DNA of 61,862 bases, taken from contig NZ_FNAL01000019.1 of NCBI RefSeq assembly GCF_900101915.1, forward strand, positions 1 to 61,862. Reading direction: 5' to 3'. This DNA comes from Psychrobacter pacificensis (GTDB lineage: Bacteria; Pseudomonadota; Gammaproteobacteria; Pseudomonadales; Moraxellaceae). The position numbers were made by a program, and so were the translations under genes. This document shows positions 36,605-46,031 of this stretch, one piece after another. A model generated the notes under the pieces. That model was given only the letters and a program-made list of their open reading frames with translations. It made no database searches and was not told where the DNA came from. The stretch's first letter is position 1. Every line of letters begins with the position of its first letter.

Positions 36605-37107
36605 TGAATAAGTTGTCCAAATATTCGGCGACGAAGGCTCAGCCTACGTCTCTCAAATCTATATCACTTAAGTCTGGGCGCGAGAGTGGTTTTACCTTGA
36701 TTGAGGTAATGGTTGCCTTAGCCATTCTGGCAGTAGTGGCCGTCGCGGCGAGCCGTGCTAGCAGTGCGTATTTGAAATCGGTTGATATATTGCGCACCCG
36801 CACGCTTGCTCATTTTGTCGCACAAAATGCCGCTGCTGATTTGCGTATTCAAGACACATGGTTGACCGCCAACCGTACCCAAACGATTAATGCTCAAGGG
36901 CGTGACTGGCAAATAGTCATGACTGTCGGTGATGCCATCACACCTGCACTAAAACAAGTAAATATCGCAGTGGCGCCTATCATAGACGGACAGGCAGGCA
37001 CGTCGGTCACTGATATTAGTGTCATGCTAAGCAATGCCGACCAAGATACAGGCAGTTTAGATTTAAGTAGTGAAAGTAGTATCGGACAAGCAGGGGGCGG
37101 CTTGTGA
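36604..37107 (+). CDS. gspI: Type II secretion minor pseudopilin GspI
   Basis: 167 residues with a prepilin cleavage site in ESG-FTLIEVMVALAILAVVAVAA after a leader of about 29 residues; Glu at +5 is present. GspI nucleates the pseudopilus tip with GspJ and GspK. Start codon is GTG at 36604, overlapping the gspH stop (TAGTG), which indicates translational coupling. The globular domain includes AAADLRIQDTWL and GRDWQIVMTVGDA. The tail is Ser/Asp/Gly-rich. Confidence 0.85.
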   Translation: MNKLSKYSATKAQPTSLKSISLKSGRESGFTLIEVMVALAILAVVAVAASRASSAYLKSVDILRTRTLAHFVAQNAAADLRIQDTWLTANRTQTINAQGRDWQIVMTVGDAITPALKQVNIAVAPIIDGQAGTSVTDISVMLSNADQDTGSLDLSSESSIGQAGGGL

Positions 37108-37937
37108 GTATGAAACTACAGCGCGGATTCACGCTCCTTGAGCTAATGGTTGCCATGGCGATATTTGCCATGCTGGCAGTGGCAGGCTGGCAAGTATTTG
37201 ATGGTGTCAACCGCGCCCGCGAGCGCGTACAACGTCATGCGGATAATTTAGCCGTACTACAGTATGCCTATCTACAATTACAGCAAGACATGGCACAAAT
37301 AATCCCGTATCAAGCGCCTAATACTCAAAATACTGGGACGGCGAGTAGCGATATAAATGGCAATACGAATAATAATGCTCAAGACAATACGCCTGAGCCA
37401 TTTATGAGCTTGGACGGTGAACATATCAGCTTTGTACGCTTTGCTGATCCTGATCCACGTTATCAAAGCAGCACTAGTCTCCAGCATATTGAATATATTT
37501 TTGCAGATGAGCGCCTGATACGTCGTCAATATACCAGTCTTGAAGATGGACGCGATAGCGTCAGTTTAGACAGTGTGTTATTAGAAGGTGTTACTGCTGG
37601 GCGTTGGCAAGCCTATTTGCCAGAGCTTAGCACCAAATTTCCAAGCGATGACGTCAATAATAGTAGCAATACAAATATAGCATTGGGGCAAGCAGCGGGT
37701 GCTAACCCCGATGTTGTTTTGCTACCCAAAGGGGTTGCCGTCAACTTTACTTATCAAGAGATACCAATCACTTGGCAGTGGGCCCTAGCGCCACAACCAA
37801 TACCCCGTAGTAGCGCAAAGGCTGCTAATAGCAGCGATAGTAATGATAATAGCAGCGACAATAATAATGGTAGTGATAGTAACAACAGTAATAGCGGTAG
37901 TAATACAGATAATAGCAGTGTGGGACACAGTAATTGA
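37104..37937 (+). CDS. gspJ: Type II secretion minor pseudopilin GspJ
   Basis: 277 residues with a short leader and cleavage site in QRG-FTLLELMVAMAIFAMLAVAGW, Glu at +5. The domain includes VQRHADNLAVLQYAYLQLQQD and the C-terminal IPITWQWALAP. It ends in a Ser/Asn/Asp low-complexity tail of about 40 residues. The GTG at 37104 overlaps the gspI stop; an ATG at 37110 is an alternative start two codons later. It partners GspI and GspK at the pseudopilus tip. Confidence 0.87.
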   Translation: MSMKLQRGFTLLELMVAMAIFAMLAVAGWQVFDGVNRARERVQRHADNLAVLQYAYLQLQQDMAQIIPYQAPNTQNTGTASSDINGNTNNNAQDNTPEPFMSLDGEHISFVRFADPDPRYQSSTSLQHIEYIFADERLIRRQYTSLEDGRDSVSLDSVLLEGVTAGRWQAYLPELSTKFPSDDVNNSSNTNIALGQAAGANPDVVLLPKGVAVNFTYQEIPITWQWALAPQPIPRSSAKAANSSDSNDNSSDNNNGSDSNNSNSGSNTDNSSVGHSN

Positions 37938-37985
37938 GAAGGTAGTATTTAACATGCATCACTTGCTCAGCGACATAAGCTCTCT

Positions 37986-39032
37986 ATGACAATGAAAGCA
38001 AACTCTCAGCGCGGTGTGGCGCTGCTTACTATCTTACTATTGGTGGTGAGTATCACGGTGGTGGCAAGCGCGATGCTTGCTAGCCAAAAAGTTGCGATTA
38101 GGCGCAGCGGATTATTGTTTGATCAAAATCAGCTATTGCAAGACATCGATGCCGGTCAGCAGCTGGCAGTGACGATGATTCGTGCTGATAGCAAGCTTAA
38201 CGACACCGATAGTGAGCAAGATATCTGGGCACAGCCGATACTGCCGTACACATTAGCGAATCATAGTGTCAGCATCGAGCTGCGTGATGAGGCGGGTCGT
38301 TTTAATATCAACAACTTACATCAAGGTGGCACGGTTGATACTGCTGCGCTAGAAGTGTTCCAACGTCTCTTAACACAGTTGAATTTAGAACCAGATATTG
38401 CTATTGCCGTCCTCGATTGGCAAGATACGGACAGTGAAGTCTATCTAGATGGCGGTGATGAAAGTGCGGTATATTCTCAGCAACTAAACCGTTCAGTAGA
38501 TGGCGCACTACCAAACCAGCCTTTTGTTAGCGTTGATCAGTTACAAGAGGTTCAAGGGGTGAGTGCAGAGGTGTTAGCGACACTACGACCTTATCTGACG
38601 GCGGTTCCTTATTATTTACCTATCAATATTAATACTGCGAGCCCCGCATTGCTTGCCGCACTGATCGATGGTGCCAGCAGTCAGCAGATGCAAGGGATAG
38701 TCGACACGCGCAGTAAGCAAGCGCTCACGTCTATCGATGAGCTATGGCAACTGCCAATTTTGAGTGGCTTAGATAAAAAGCAGCGGGCAGCATTGACGCC
38801 TTTGTTGGCAGTTGATAGCCAAGCCTTTATGGCGCTTATTACCGCGAGTGATAATGCAACTGTTGGTCAGGCAAGACAGCGCTTTGCCACTGTCTTGATT
38901 GGTAAAAACGCAGCGAACGACAGTCAAACCTCAAACGACACTAGTGGTAGCAGTAGCGATGTCATTAGCGGAAAGCCCAAGGAAGTCAAAGTAGTCACGC
39001 AGCGACTATGGGCGTTTCGTCCTAGTTTTTGA
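37986..39032 (+). CDS. gspK: Type II secretion minor pseudopilin GspK
   Basis: Large minor pseudopilin that caps the pseudopilus. 348 residues with leader MTMKANSQRG and cleavage before VALLTILLLVVSITVVASAM. It lacks Glu at +5, as is usual for GspK. The helical insertion domain includes DEAGRFNINNLHQGG and IAIAVLDWQDTDSEVYLDGGDE. The C-terminal region ends in VVTQRLWAFRPSF. It is the last gene of gspHIJK and converges with the TetR gene at 39054, only 21 bp away. Confidence 0.9.
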   Translation: MTMKANSQRGVALLTILLLVVSITVVASAMLASQKVAIRRSGLLFDQNQLLQDIDAGQQLAVTMIRADSKLNDTDSEQDIWAQPILPYTLANHSVSIELRDEAGRFNINNLHQGGTVDTAALEVFQRLLTQLNLEPDIAIAVLDWQDTDSEVYLDGGDESAVYSQQLNRSVDGALPNQPFVSVDQLQEVQGVSAEVLATLRPYLTAVPYYLPININTASPALLAALIDGASSQQMQGIVDTRSKQALTSIDELWQLPILSGLDKKQRAALTPLLAVDSQAFMALITASDNATVGQARQRFATVLIGKNAANDSQTSNDTSGSSSDVISGKPKEVKVVTQRLWAFRPSF

Positions 39033-39053
39033 TGAATGGTAGTGCGCTTTTTA

Positions 39054-39734
39054 TTAATCTCTCAAGCGAGTCTCTTCACTAGATTTCCAGTTATAAGCCC
39101 CATAAAACAACATCTGCGCTTGGCGAGTGCAGTTATGTAGCATCAACTGTTTATTTTCTTCGATGACATTTAGATCGATTTCGTCATCGTGATCTTCAGT
39201 GTAGGTCAATTCTAACCAGTCGATAATCCAAGAAAAGAACATATTTACGCCAGCCTCAGCCAATAGACGACGGTCATAATCATTGATATGGGTAAATGCT
39301 GGCTGTAATGCCAGATCATCTGCCAAGCTTTGGGCATGTTTTTTAACCAGTTCATTGATGGCTTTTCGCACAGATTCTGAGCCACCGTAGCGCTCACTGA
39401 CCAAAAACTGCCAGTAGTAAGGCTGATCGCTGACCATATATAAGAACAACTGAATGCTTTTGGCTATCTGACGATCAAAGCTACGCTTGCGTCCAATTTG
39501 TAGGCTATCGCTGAGTGTGGCGAGCGTACCACCCAACTCTTCGATGACCAAGGCGCGACCGAGCGACTCCATATCATCAAAATGGCGATAAAACGCAGTC
39601 GGCACAACGCCAACCTCACGCGTGACTTGTCTGAGACTGATAGAGCTAAAAGACTGCCCTGTCATACATAGATCGAGTACGGCATTAAAAAAAGCGTGCC
39701 GAGTTTGAAGTTTTTTTTGTTCGCGACTGCTCAT
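39054..39734 (-). CDS. TetR family regulator, FabR-like
   Basis: 226 residues. The helix-turn-helix SLRQVTREVGVVPTAFYRHFDDMESLG closely resembles the segment in FabR, the repressor that senses unsaturated acyl chains and controls fatty-acid desaturation genes. The family-level match is seen mainly in the DNA-binding part, and further similarity lies in the C-terminal half (QAQMLFYGAYNW). No fabA, fabB or desaturase gene is nearby, so any target lies elsewhere. No ribosome-binding site of note. Confidence 0.8.
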   Translation of the reverse strand: MSSREQKKLQTRHAFFNAVLDLCMTGQSFSSISLRQVTREVGVVPTAFYRHFDDMESLGRALVIEELGGTLATLSDSLQIGRKRSFDRQIAKSIQLFLYMVSDQPYYWQFLVSERYGGSESVRKAINELVKKHAQSLADDLALQPAFTHINDYDRRLLAEAGVNMFFSWIIDWLELTYTEDHDDEIDLNVIEENKQLMLHNCTRQAQMLFYGAYNWKSSEETRLRD

Positions 39735-39838
39735 AATATTTCAAAATTATCCGATAGAGGTTTATCATACTCATTTCAGCGCACAAATACGACCAAAATG
39801 CACAATTCGTGCTAATTTACTAAACCTGCATTGGTCTT

Positions 39839-41257
39839 TTAAACCACCGTACCCCAATGACCTTGCAATTCTTGCGCCAATCGATAGGCTTCATGGTCAT
39901 TCATACCTGTAATAAAATCTAAAATATTCAATATATTGTGATAAATATTGTCTGATAACACGCGGCGATGCTCATCTAAGTGTGGCTGTAGTAATCTTAA
40001 CAGACTCTGTTGCTCAAACGACATAGATGATGACGTAGCCTCACTCGTCTCAGTACCCGTCCAAGCCAGTGGTACAAAGGCATCCATTAGACGATGCAAG
40101 CATTGATTGGCCATTAGCTCCATTCTTACCTTGTTTGGATGATTAAATATTTTTTCGCGGGCCAATTGCTTGGCCTGCAAGATGCCAGTTTGTACAGTGG
40201 TGTCGCAATGGGCAAACAAGCTGCCTTGGAGCGTACCTGCCAGCAAGTCTTCACTATTGGCCACAAAAGCATCGGTGATCGTATTGACCAAGCGCATCAT
40301 GGCGCGTGATCGCAAAGAGGCCAGACTCTGCCTGACTGACATATGCACAGGCAGGCTGACGCTATCAGGATGCTCGCCAATCAGCTCATAAAAAATCGTG
40401 GCAACCTCGCTATAGGTTAGCATATTCAGATTGATACCATCTTCTAAATCTATCAGCGCATAACAGATATCATCTGCAGCTTCTAACAGATACGCCAACG
40501 GATGGCGTGCAAAGCCATCGTGATGTGTTGAGCGCGGCAAATGCAAACAGGCTGCCAGCTCCTCTAACTGAGAGGTCTCGCTATAAAAGCAGCCGAATTT
40601 CTGTACATTATGGGCGTTGTCATTTGCATCATTGCTGTGAGTGGCAAGCCAAGGATATTTCATAAAAGCGCCTAGCGTTGCGCAGGTAAGACGCATACCG
40701 CCTTTATCGGGATGGTGCTCATTGCGCACCAGTAACCGAAACCCTTGTGCATTGCCTTCGTAGGCCAGTAAGTCTAACCGCTCGTTGCTGCTTAATTTTT
40801 GCAAAATTGCTTGAGGATCAGGCTGCCGAAACCAGTCACGAATGGCGTACTCTCCAGCATGACCAAACGGCGGATTACCAATATCGTGAGCGAGGCAGGC
40901 TGCTTGTACAATTACGCCAATATCAGATGGCGAGACTCCTGCTAGTAAGCCATTGCCTAGCTTATCATGGAGCTTTTCTGCGGTCATCATCCCTAAAGAG
41001 CGTCCAATAGAGGAGACCTCAAGCGAATGGGTCAGGCGAGTATGGATACCCAGCTGATTGGTCAATGGATGAACTTGGGTTTTTTGATTCAACTGCCTAA
41101 ACGAGTGAGAGAATACCAGTCTGTCATAGTCTTTGTGAAACTGTGAGCGAGTACTTGTATTAGCGCCGTATTTTTTGGCAGCGCCAAGACGCTGTGAGTT
41201 GAGAAGATGAGACCATTGCGCAGTAGAAGACGACAAAGAGGTTGGGGTACTTAGCAT
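39839..41257 (-). CDS. dgt: Deoxyguanosinetriphosphate triphosphohydrolase-like protein (dGTPase)
   Basis: HD-domain enzyme that splits dNTPs, mainly dGTP, into nucleoside and triphosphate. About 472 residues from the ATG at 41255-41257 (MLSTPTSLSS). The metal-binding HD motif is in RLTHSLEVSSIGRS and AACLAHDIGNPPFGHAGE, with YLLEAADDICYALIDLEDG further on. It lies 78 bp after the histidine-rich lipoprotein gene in the same direction and may share its transcript. The longer frame to 41335 adds 26 residues rich in aromatic and basic amino acids and is not supported. Confidence 0.92.
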   Translation of the reverse strand: MLSTPTSLSSSTAQWSHLLNSQRLGAAKKYGANTSTRSQFHKDYDRLVFSHSFRQLNQKTQVHPLTNQLGIHTRLTHSLEVSSIGRSLGMMTAEKLHDKLGNGLLAGVSPSDIGVIVQAACLAHDIGNPPFGHAGEYAIRDWFRQPDPQAILQKLSSNERLDLLAYEGNAQGFRLLVRNEHHPDKGGMRLTCATLGAFMKYPWLATHSNDANDNAHNVQKFGCFYSETSQLEELAACLHLPRSTHHDGFARHPLAYLLEAADDICYALIDLEDGINLNMLTYSEVATIFYELIGEHPDSVSLPVHMSVRQSLASLRSRAMMRLVNTITDAFVANSEDLLAGTLQGSLFAHCDTTVQTGILQAKQLAREKIFNHPNKVRMELMANQCLHRLMDAFVPLAWTGTETSEATSSSMSFEQQSLLRLLQPHLDEHRRVLSDNIYHNILNILDFITGMNDHEAYRLAQELQGHWGTVV

Positions 41258-41335
41258 ATTGGAACATCCGAAACCAAGGGAGCCTCTAGCATAACAAAAT
41301 AGCGCCCTTGGTACAGCCACTAAGCGCCATGGCAA

Positions 41336-41905
41336 TTAAGATTTATGACAATCAAAAATTACCTCTTCCTCGTCGATAGGCACATCACTATTTAGTGTTT
41401 TGTTTAGCAAGGTTGCGTTGTCACCATCCACTTGCCATATAATGCCATGAGTGTCATCTAATCCAATATCACTTGTGTATATGGTTTTGTCAGTAAGGGC
41501 GTCGCTACCAGAGGCAGCTGTCAAATCGTATTCGATACCGTCAATAAGTAGGTGCGCGGTCTGTGGTGTGGCATCGGTATGATAGTAGACGCCGATAGTA
41601 GCAGTAGGCTCACAAGAGAATGGTGTGCTGTTGCTAGCGTGCTCAGAATGGTCGTGACCCTCATGATCATGTCCTTCGTGAACGTCCATGTCATTATGAC
41701 TTTCATGGTCATGTCCTGCATGATCGTGTTCCATATCATCATGGGCATGTTCATCGTGCTCTGCGTGACTGTCTACGGTTGTCACATCTTCAGATGCTGC
41801 TGGCTCACCGTCTGTTTTTGGCTGGCAGCCTAACAATGAAACTGTCATAACACTGCCTATGAGAGCAGCACTTGCAAATTTGGAAAAAGAGAAAAAGTCA
41901 GTCAA
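41336..41905 (-). CDS. Histidine-rich lipoprotein with MliC-like C-terminal domain
   Basis: From the TTG at 41903-41905 (189 residues), chosen because GAGGG lies 8 bp upstream and the signal peptide begins there. A lipoprotein signal with lipobox LLGC is followed by an Asp/Glu/Thr linker, then a tract of about 45 residues dominated by HDH, HEGH and HAEH repeats, a likely zinc- or nickel-binding region. The C-terminal domain (about 115-189) starts FSCEPTATIGVYYH and ends IFDCHKS, with GIIWQVDGDNATLLN; this layout resembles MliC-type lysozyme inhibitors with one disulfide. A Zur-type operator lies 32 bp upstream. Function is inferred: periplasmic metal buffering, perhaps with lysozyme protection. 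Confidence 0.7.
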   Translation of the reverse strand: MTDFFSFSKFASAALIGSVMTVSLLGCQPKTDGEPAASEDVTTVDSHAEHDEHAHDDMEHDHAGHDHESHNDMDVHEGHDHEGHDHSEHASNSTPFSCEPTATIGVYYHTDATPQTAHLLIDGIEYDLTAASGSDALTDKTIYTSDIGLDDTHGIIWQVDGDNATLLNKTLNSDVPIDEEEVIFDCHKS

Positions 41906-41937
41906 AGTATAAGCCCTCAAATAAGCAAGATAAGATA

Positions 41938-41952
41938 TGTTATAATATAACA
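41938..41952 (-). promoter_or_regulatory. Zur-type operator
   Basis: TGTTATAATATAACA, a 7-1-7 palindrome, identical to the core of the gammaproteobacterial Zur box (consensus GTTATAnTATAAC). It lies 32 bp upstream of the TTG start of the histidine-rich lipoprotein and overlaps the AT-rich -10 area, a good position for repression when zinc is plentiful. Zur binding itself is inference. Confidence 0.75.
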
Positions 41953-41969
41953 AAAGGGTAATAAAATAA

Positions 41970-42000
41970 AGCCGATGCTGGAAAATATCCAACATCGGCT
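41970..42000 (-). terminator. Terminator of ychF
   Basis: A 12-bp stem (AGCCGATGCTGG with its complement, one wobble) followed on the minus strand by TTTATTTTATT. It lies 33 bp after the ychF stop codon and only 18 bp before the Zur-type operator of the next gene. Confidence 0.82.
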
Positions 42001-42033
42001 GATTAGCTATCAGATAGTATTGACTAGCTAAAG

Positions 42034-43125
42034 CTACACGTTAAATCTAAAGTGCATGACATCGCCATCTTGAACGATGTAAGTTTTGCCTTCCAGCCGT
42101 GACTTACCAGCGGCAGCAGCGCCTTTTTCACCGTTGTATTCGATGAAATCATCATAAGCGATCACTTCAGCACGGATAAAGCCGCGCTCAAAGTCCGTAT
42201 GAATCACGCCAGCGGCTTGCGGGGCAGTAGCGCCAATTGCAACGGTCCATGCACGGACTTCTTTGACACCAGCGGTAAAATAGGTCTGCATATCAAGCAA
42301 ATCATAACCACCGCGAATCACTTGATCAAGACCAGCCTCTTCCATGTCCATCTCAGCCAAAAAGTCTTTTTTGTCCTCTTCATCTAGCTGGGCAATTTCA
42401 GCTTCGATTTGGTTGCATAGAGGAATGACGATAGATTCTTCGCCAGTCGCGTAATCACGAACAGCGTCGAGATAGGGATTGTTTTCAAAACCATCTTCAG
42501 CAACGTTAGCAATATACATGGTTGGCTTTAGGGTGATGAGGCCGTAGCTGCGGATGAGTTTTTTCTCATCAGCGTCTAGATTGGCCGCGCGCGCCGCTTT
42601 GCCTTCTGCTAATAATGGCTCAATCTTTTTGAACACATCCAGCATGGCGCTAGCGTCTTTGTCACCGCCTTTGGCTTTTTTGGTCAAGTTCAGTATCGCG
42701 CGTTCAACCGCTTCCAAATCTGCCAATGCCAACTCAGTATTGATGGTTTCGATATCATCAATCGGACTGACGCGACCATCGACGTGTACCACGTTGTCAT
42801 CATCAAAACAGCGAACGACATGGGCAATCGCATCAGTCTCACGGATGTTGGCGAGGAACTGGTTGCCCATGCCTTCGCCTTTTGACGCGCCTGCCACCAA
42901 ACCTGCGATGTCTACAAACTCCATCGTCGTTGGCAATACGCGTTCAGGGTTGACGATATCAGCCAATTTCTTTAGGCGTGGATCGGGTACTGGTACGATA
43001 CCGGTGTTGGGATCTTTGGTACAAAACGGAAAGTTTTCAGCGGCGATACCCGCTTTGGTCAACGCATTAAACAAGGTGGATTTACCCACGTTTGGTAGGC
43101 CGACGATGCCGCAATTAAAACCCAT
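42034..43125 (-). CDS. ychF: Redox-regulated ATPase YchF
   Basis: Obg-related P-loop protein that prefers ATP and binds ribosomes; it is a negative regulator of the oxidative stress response in E. coli. 363 residues: Walker [17 protein letters not shown] at the N-terminus, switch region [20 protein letters not shown], a central coiled coil (about 130-200), and the TGS domain at the C-terminus (LQTYFTAG-type region and [14 protein letters not shown]). Start is the ATG at 43123-43125. Commonly near pth; that gene is not here. Confidence 0.97.
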   Translation of the reverse strand: MGFNCGIVGLPNVGKSTLFNALTKAGIAAENFPFCTKDPNTGIVPVPDPRLKKLADIVNPERVLPTTMEFVDIAGLVAGASKGEGMGNQFLANIRETDAIAHVVRCFDDDNVVHVDGRVSPIDDIETINTELALADLEAVERAILNLTKKAKGGDKDASAMLDVFKKIEPLLAEGKAARAANLDADEKKLIRSYGLITLKPTMYIANVAEDGFENNPYLDAVRDYATGEESIVIPLCNQIEAEIAQLDEEDKKDFLAEMDMEEAGLDQVIRGGYDLLDMQTYFTAGVKEVRAWTVAIGATAPQAAGVIHTDFERGFIRAEVIAYDDFIEYNGEKGAAAAGKSRLEGKTYIVQDGDVMHFRFNV

Positions 43126-43568
43126 AACAGTCTCTCAATGTATTAATAAAATAGTTGGTACTGAGCTAATATAAGACTTGATATTTAGTCAGGATAAAAC
43201 TGAGTTCATCTAAAGCTCAGCTTGTTTGAAATATTAGTCAAATAGACAATCAAAATTGGGCACATTGTAGCAAATTTACGGGAATAGGGGTGAGGTTGTT
43301 ACTTTATATGCTAAGGTTTTTACTCAGCGGTGGCAGGTGTGTTTGTACTAAGGCTCAGATAGGTTAAACGCTGAAAAGTGAATACAATGGGTTGCTTCTT
43401 ATTTAGACAAGCGGTGTTCGATTTGGTATTCAGTATTTTTTGCTATAGTACGTTATCATAGATAAATAGTGGCATCAGCTCACAAACAGTCAGTGAAATT
43501 TGCTGGCTGGTTTAATTTTTTCAAACAATCAGCTCGCTCCAAAACAAAATGTAAGGCAATATCCGATA
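43126..43568. other. Divergent ychF-helicase intergenic region
   Basis: About 443 bp containing promoters for ychF (left) and for the helicase gene (right). No hairpin, RNA gene or credible small gene was recognised. Confidence 0.45.
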
Positions 43569-45767
43569 ATGACAACCTCGATTTTTGATACACGCCGCTA
43601 TAAATATCCACAGAATTTTCTTGAGATGAAGCCCAAACTTGCTCGACTTGAGCAGGCCATCAAAAAGCTCGAGACAAACCTCATTGACGCTAATGATCAA
43701 GCAAATACGAAGCTGTTGACGCAAAGGTTGGATAGTCATTTGGGATTGAAGGTCGACTATGCCAGTGAGCTCAATCCCGATCAGCTCATGGCTGCCACCA
43801 CTATCGAAGGTAAAGTGTTGGTGATTGCGGGTGCAGGATCGGGCAAAACCAAGACTTTGACCTATCGCACCAGCTATTTGCTCGAAAACGGCGTGTCACC
43901 TAAAGAGATTTTGCTACTAACCTTTACTCGTAAAGCGGCAAATGAAATCAAAGATCGCGCTAAATCTTTGCTGGCAAGTAGTCTTTCAAATCAAGAGCTA
44001 TCTGATGATGCATTGGCTGAAGATAAGCTCCCAACTGACAAGGCATTAAATAATATCACCAGTGGCACCTTTCACTCATTTTGCAATATGCTGCTGCGTC
44101 AATACTCTGGTCTGCTCGGTATCAATCCACGATTTACGATTTTAGATACTGGCGATAGCGAGGATGCTATCGACTTGGTACATAAAGAAAAAAAGTATCC
44201 TACCCAAACCAAAACCCAAGCCTTTCCGCGCAAAAAAACATTGCAAAATATCATTTCAACCTCTAGAAACAGACGCATTCCTATTCGCGACCTAATAGAA
44301 AGTAGCTATCCTGATATCGCCGTACATATTCCTATCATCGAGCAATTAGCAATTGATTTTCATGAGTATAAGCGCGCCAATCACTTATACGATTTTGACG
44401 ACATTATCAGTCAAGTGGTACGTCATCTAAAAACCAACGACACCTTTAGGCAGCGACTTCAAAACACATATCGTTATGTCATGGTTGATGAATATCAAGA
44501 CACCAATATTCCGCAAAAGCAGCTAATTGACTTAATATGTGAGCCTGATTCGGTGTCACTAATGGTCGTTGGCGATGACAATCAAAGCATCTATGCCTTT
44601 CGCGGTGCTAATTACGAAAATATTTTGCTATTTGGTGAGACGTATCCCAATGCCAAACTTATCAAGCTTGAGCAAAATTATCGCAGTACACCTTCGGTAC
44701 TAAACTATATCAACGCGTTGTCAGCGCAAATCACGCTAGGCTATCAAAAGCAGCTGTATTCTGATGCGCCAATAGCAGGCGACAAGCCAATATTTCGACG
44801 ACTCAGCGATGAGACAAAAGAAGCGAGTTATATCACTGATAAGATAGTCGCGCTAAAGCCTGAGTATGATTATAACGACTTTGCGGTATTGTGCCGCACG
44901 TCTTTTCAGTCCAATTATGTACAGCTAGAATTTATGGCGCGCAATATTCCCTTCATCGTGGTGGGCGGTATCAAGTTTATTGAAAGACGCCATATCAAAG
45001 ACGTGTTGGCTTTTGTCAAAGTTCTCTATAACCCGAACGATACGATTGCTTGGCATCGTATTTTAACTTTGTTTAAAGGGGTAGGAGCAGTCACGGCGAC
45101 GCGCTTAACCCAAGCCATCACCGCTGACAATAATGCGTTTGAGTCGCTACTGGCAGCATCGTTTGCCAAAAAAAGCGATCAGCTAAAGCCTCTATACCAC
45201 ACGCTTACCAAGGCCCAGCAAGCAGAAACGGTTGAGACAGCCATTGAGCATATTCTTGAGTTTTATATCCCTGTGTTAAAGTTGATAGAAGACAACTGGC
45301 GTGAGCGTAGCGAGGACTTTCGGGTGCTAAAGAATTTAGCGACAGAGCACACGAGCCTCGATAGCTTTTTAGAAAATCTTGCGCTCGATCCGCCCAATGA
45401 CTCAGTCGCGGTCATGGAAAGCTCTGACGATGGACAAAGTAATGATAAAGTCACGATCTCAACCATTCATAGCGCAAAAGGGCTTGAGTGGCCAGTGGTG
45501 TTCGTCAATTCATTGGTCGATGGCATCACGCCGCATCATCGCTCATTGGACGACTTTGAAGCATTAGAAGAAGAGCGTAAGCTGTTTTATGTGGCCTGTA
45601 GTCGTGCGAAGACGCAGCTGTATTTGACCGCGCCGAATTACTTCTCTAGTTACTCTGGATACTTTGATATGGCCTCACGCTTTATTGCGGAACTATCGGC
45701 TGACGAGGTAACAGTAGAGACGGTAAAATCGCCTATCAAGAAAAATGATGACCCAATATGGTGGTGA
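43569..45767 (+). CDS. UvrD/Rep-type superfamily 1 DNA helicase
   Basis: ATP-dependent 3'-5' DNA helicase of the UvrD/Rep/PcrA group. From the ATG at 43569 (MTTSIFDTRRYKYPQNF) it has about 732 residues. The N-terminal 75 residues form a charged, probably helical extension before the Q-motif LNPDQLMAATTIEG. Motifs: I AGAGSGKTKTLTYRT, Ia LLTFTRKAANEI, II VMVDEYQDTN, III VVGDDNQSIYAFRGANYENI, IV QNYRSTPSVLNYI, V TISTIHSAKGLEWPVVF, VI RKLFYVACSRAKTQLYL. No nuclease domain is seen. It may act in repair or replication restart; it is monocistronic. Confidence 0.88.
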   Translation: MTTSIFDTRRYKYPQNFLEMKPKLARLEQAIKKLETNLIDANDQANTKLLTQRLDSHLGLKVDYASELNPDQLMAATTIEGKVLVIAGAGSGKTKTLTYRTSYLLENGVSPKEILLLTFTRKAANEIKDRAKSLLASSLSNQELSDDALAEDKLPTDKALNNITSGTFHSFCNMLLRQYSGLLGINPRFTILDTGDSEDAIDLVHKEKKYPTQTKTQAFPRKKTLQNIISTSRNRRIPIRDLIESSYPDIAVHIPIIEQLAIDFHEYKRANHLYDFDDIISQVVRHLKTNDTFRQRLQNTYRYVMVDEYQDTNIPQKQLIDLICEPDSVSLMVVGDDNQSIYAFRGANYENILLFGETYPNAKLIKLEQNYRSTPSVLNYINALSAQITLGYQKQLYSDAPIAGDKPIFRRLSDETKEASYITDKIVALKPEYDYNDFAVLCRTSFQSNYVQLEFMARNIPFIVVGGIKFIERRHIKDVLAFVKVLYNPNDTIAWHRILTLFKGVGAVTATRLTQAITADNNAFESLLAASFAKKSDQLKPLYHTLTKAQQAETVETAIEHILEFYIPVLKLIEDNWRERSEDFRVLKNLATEHTSLDSFLENLALDPPNDSVAVMESSDDGQSNDKVTISTIHSAKGLEWPVVFVNSLVDGITPHHRSLDDFEALEEERKLFYVACSRAKTQLYLTAPNYFSSYSGYFDMASRFIAELSADEVTVETVKSPIKKNDDPIWW

Positions 45768-46031
45768 TTTTTTGAGGATATTGATGGTATCTATCATACT
45801 GGGTTTTAGTGTGTATTTTGCGGATTTTGGTCGTCCAATAATGGCTTCATACGCCAACTATTCCTTTTGAAAATGACCTACAAATAAATGTATAGCCAAA
45901 AGTATTTAATAGCAAAAATATTTTTCAAATAAGGGTTTAAAATTTATCCCAATGCGTTACTATGACCACCTAATTTGGTAAGACCTTTATATTTGATACT
46001 CTGTATTAACACCCTAAGAAAAGGATAGGTT

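Noticed and set aside
41552..41833. Open frame antisense to the histidine-rich lipoprotein
   Set aside because: Its Met/Val/Ile pattern is the complement of the His/Asp codons; no start signal.
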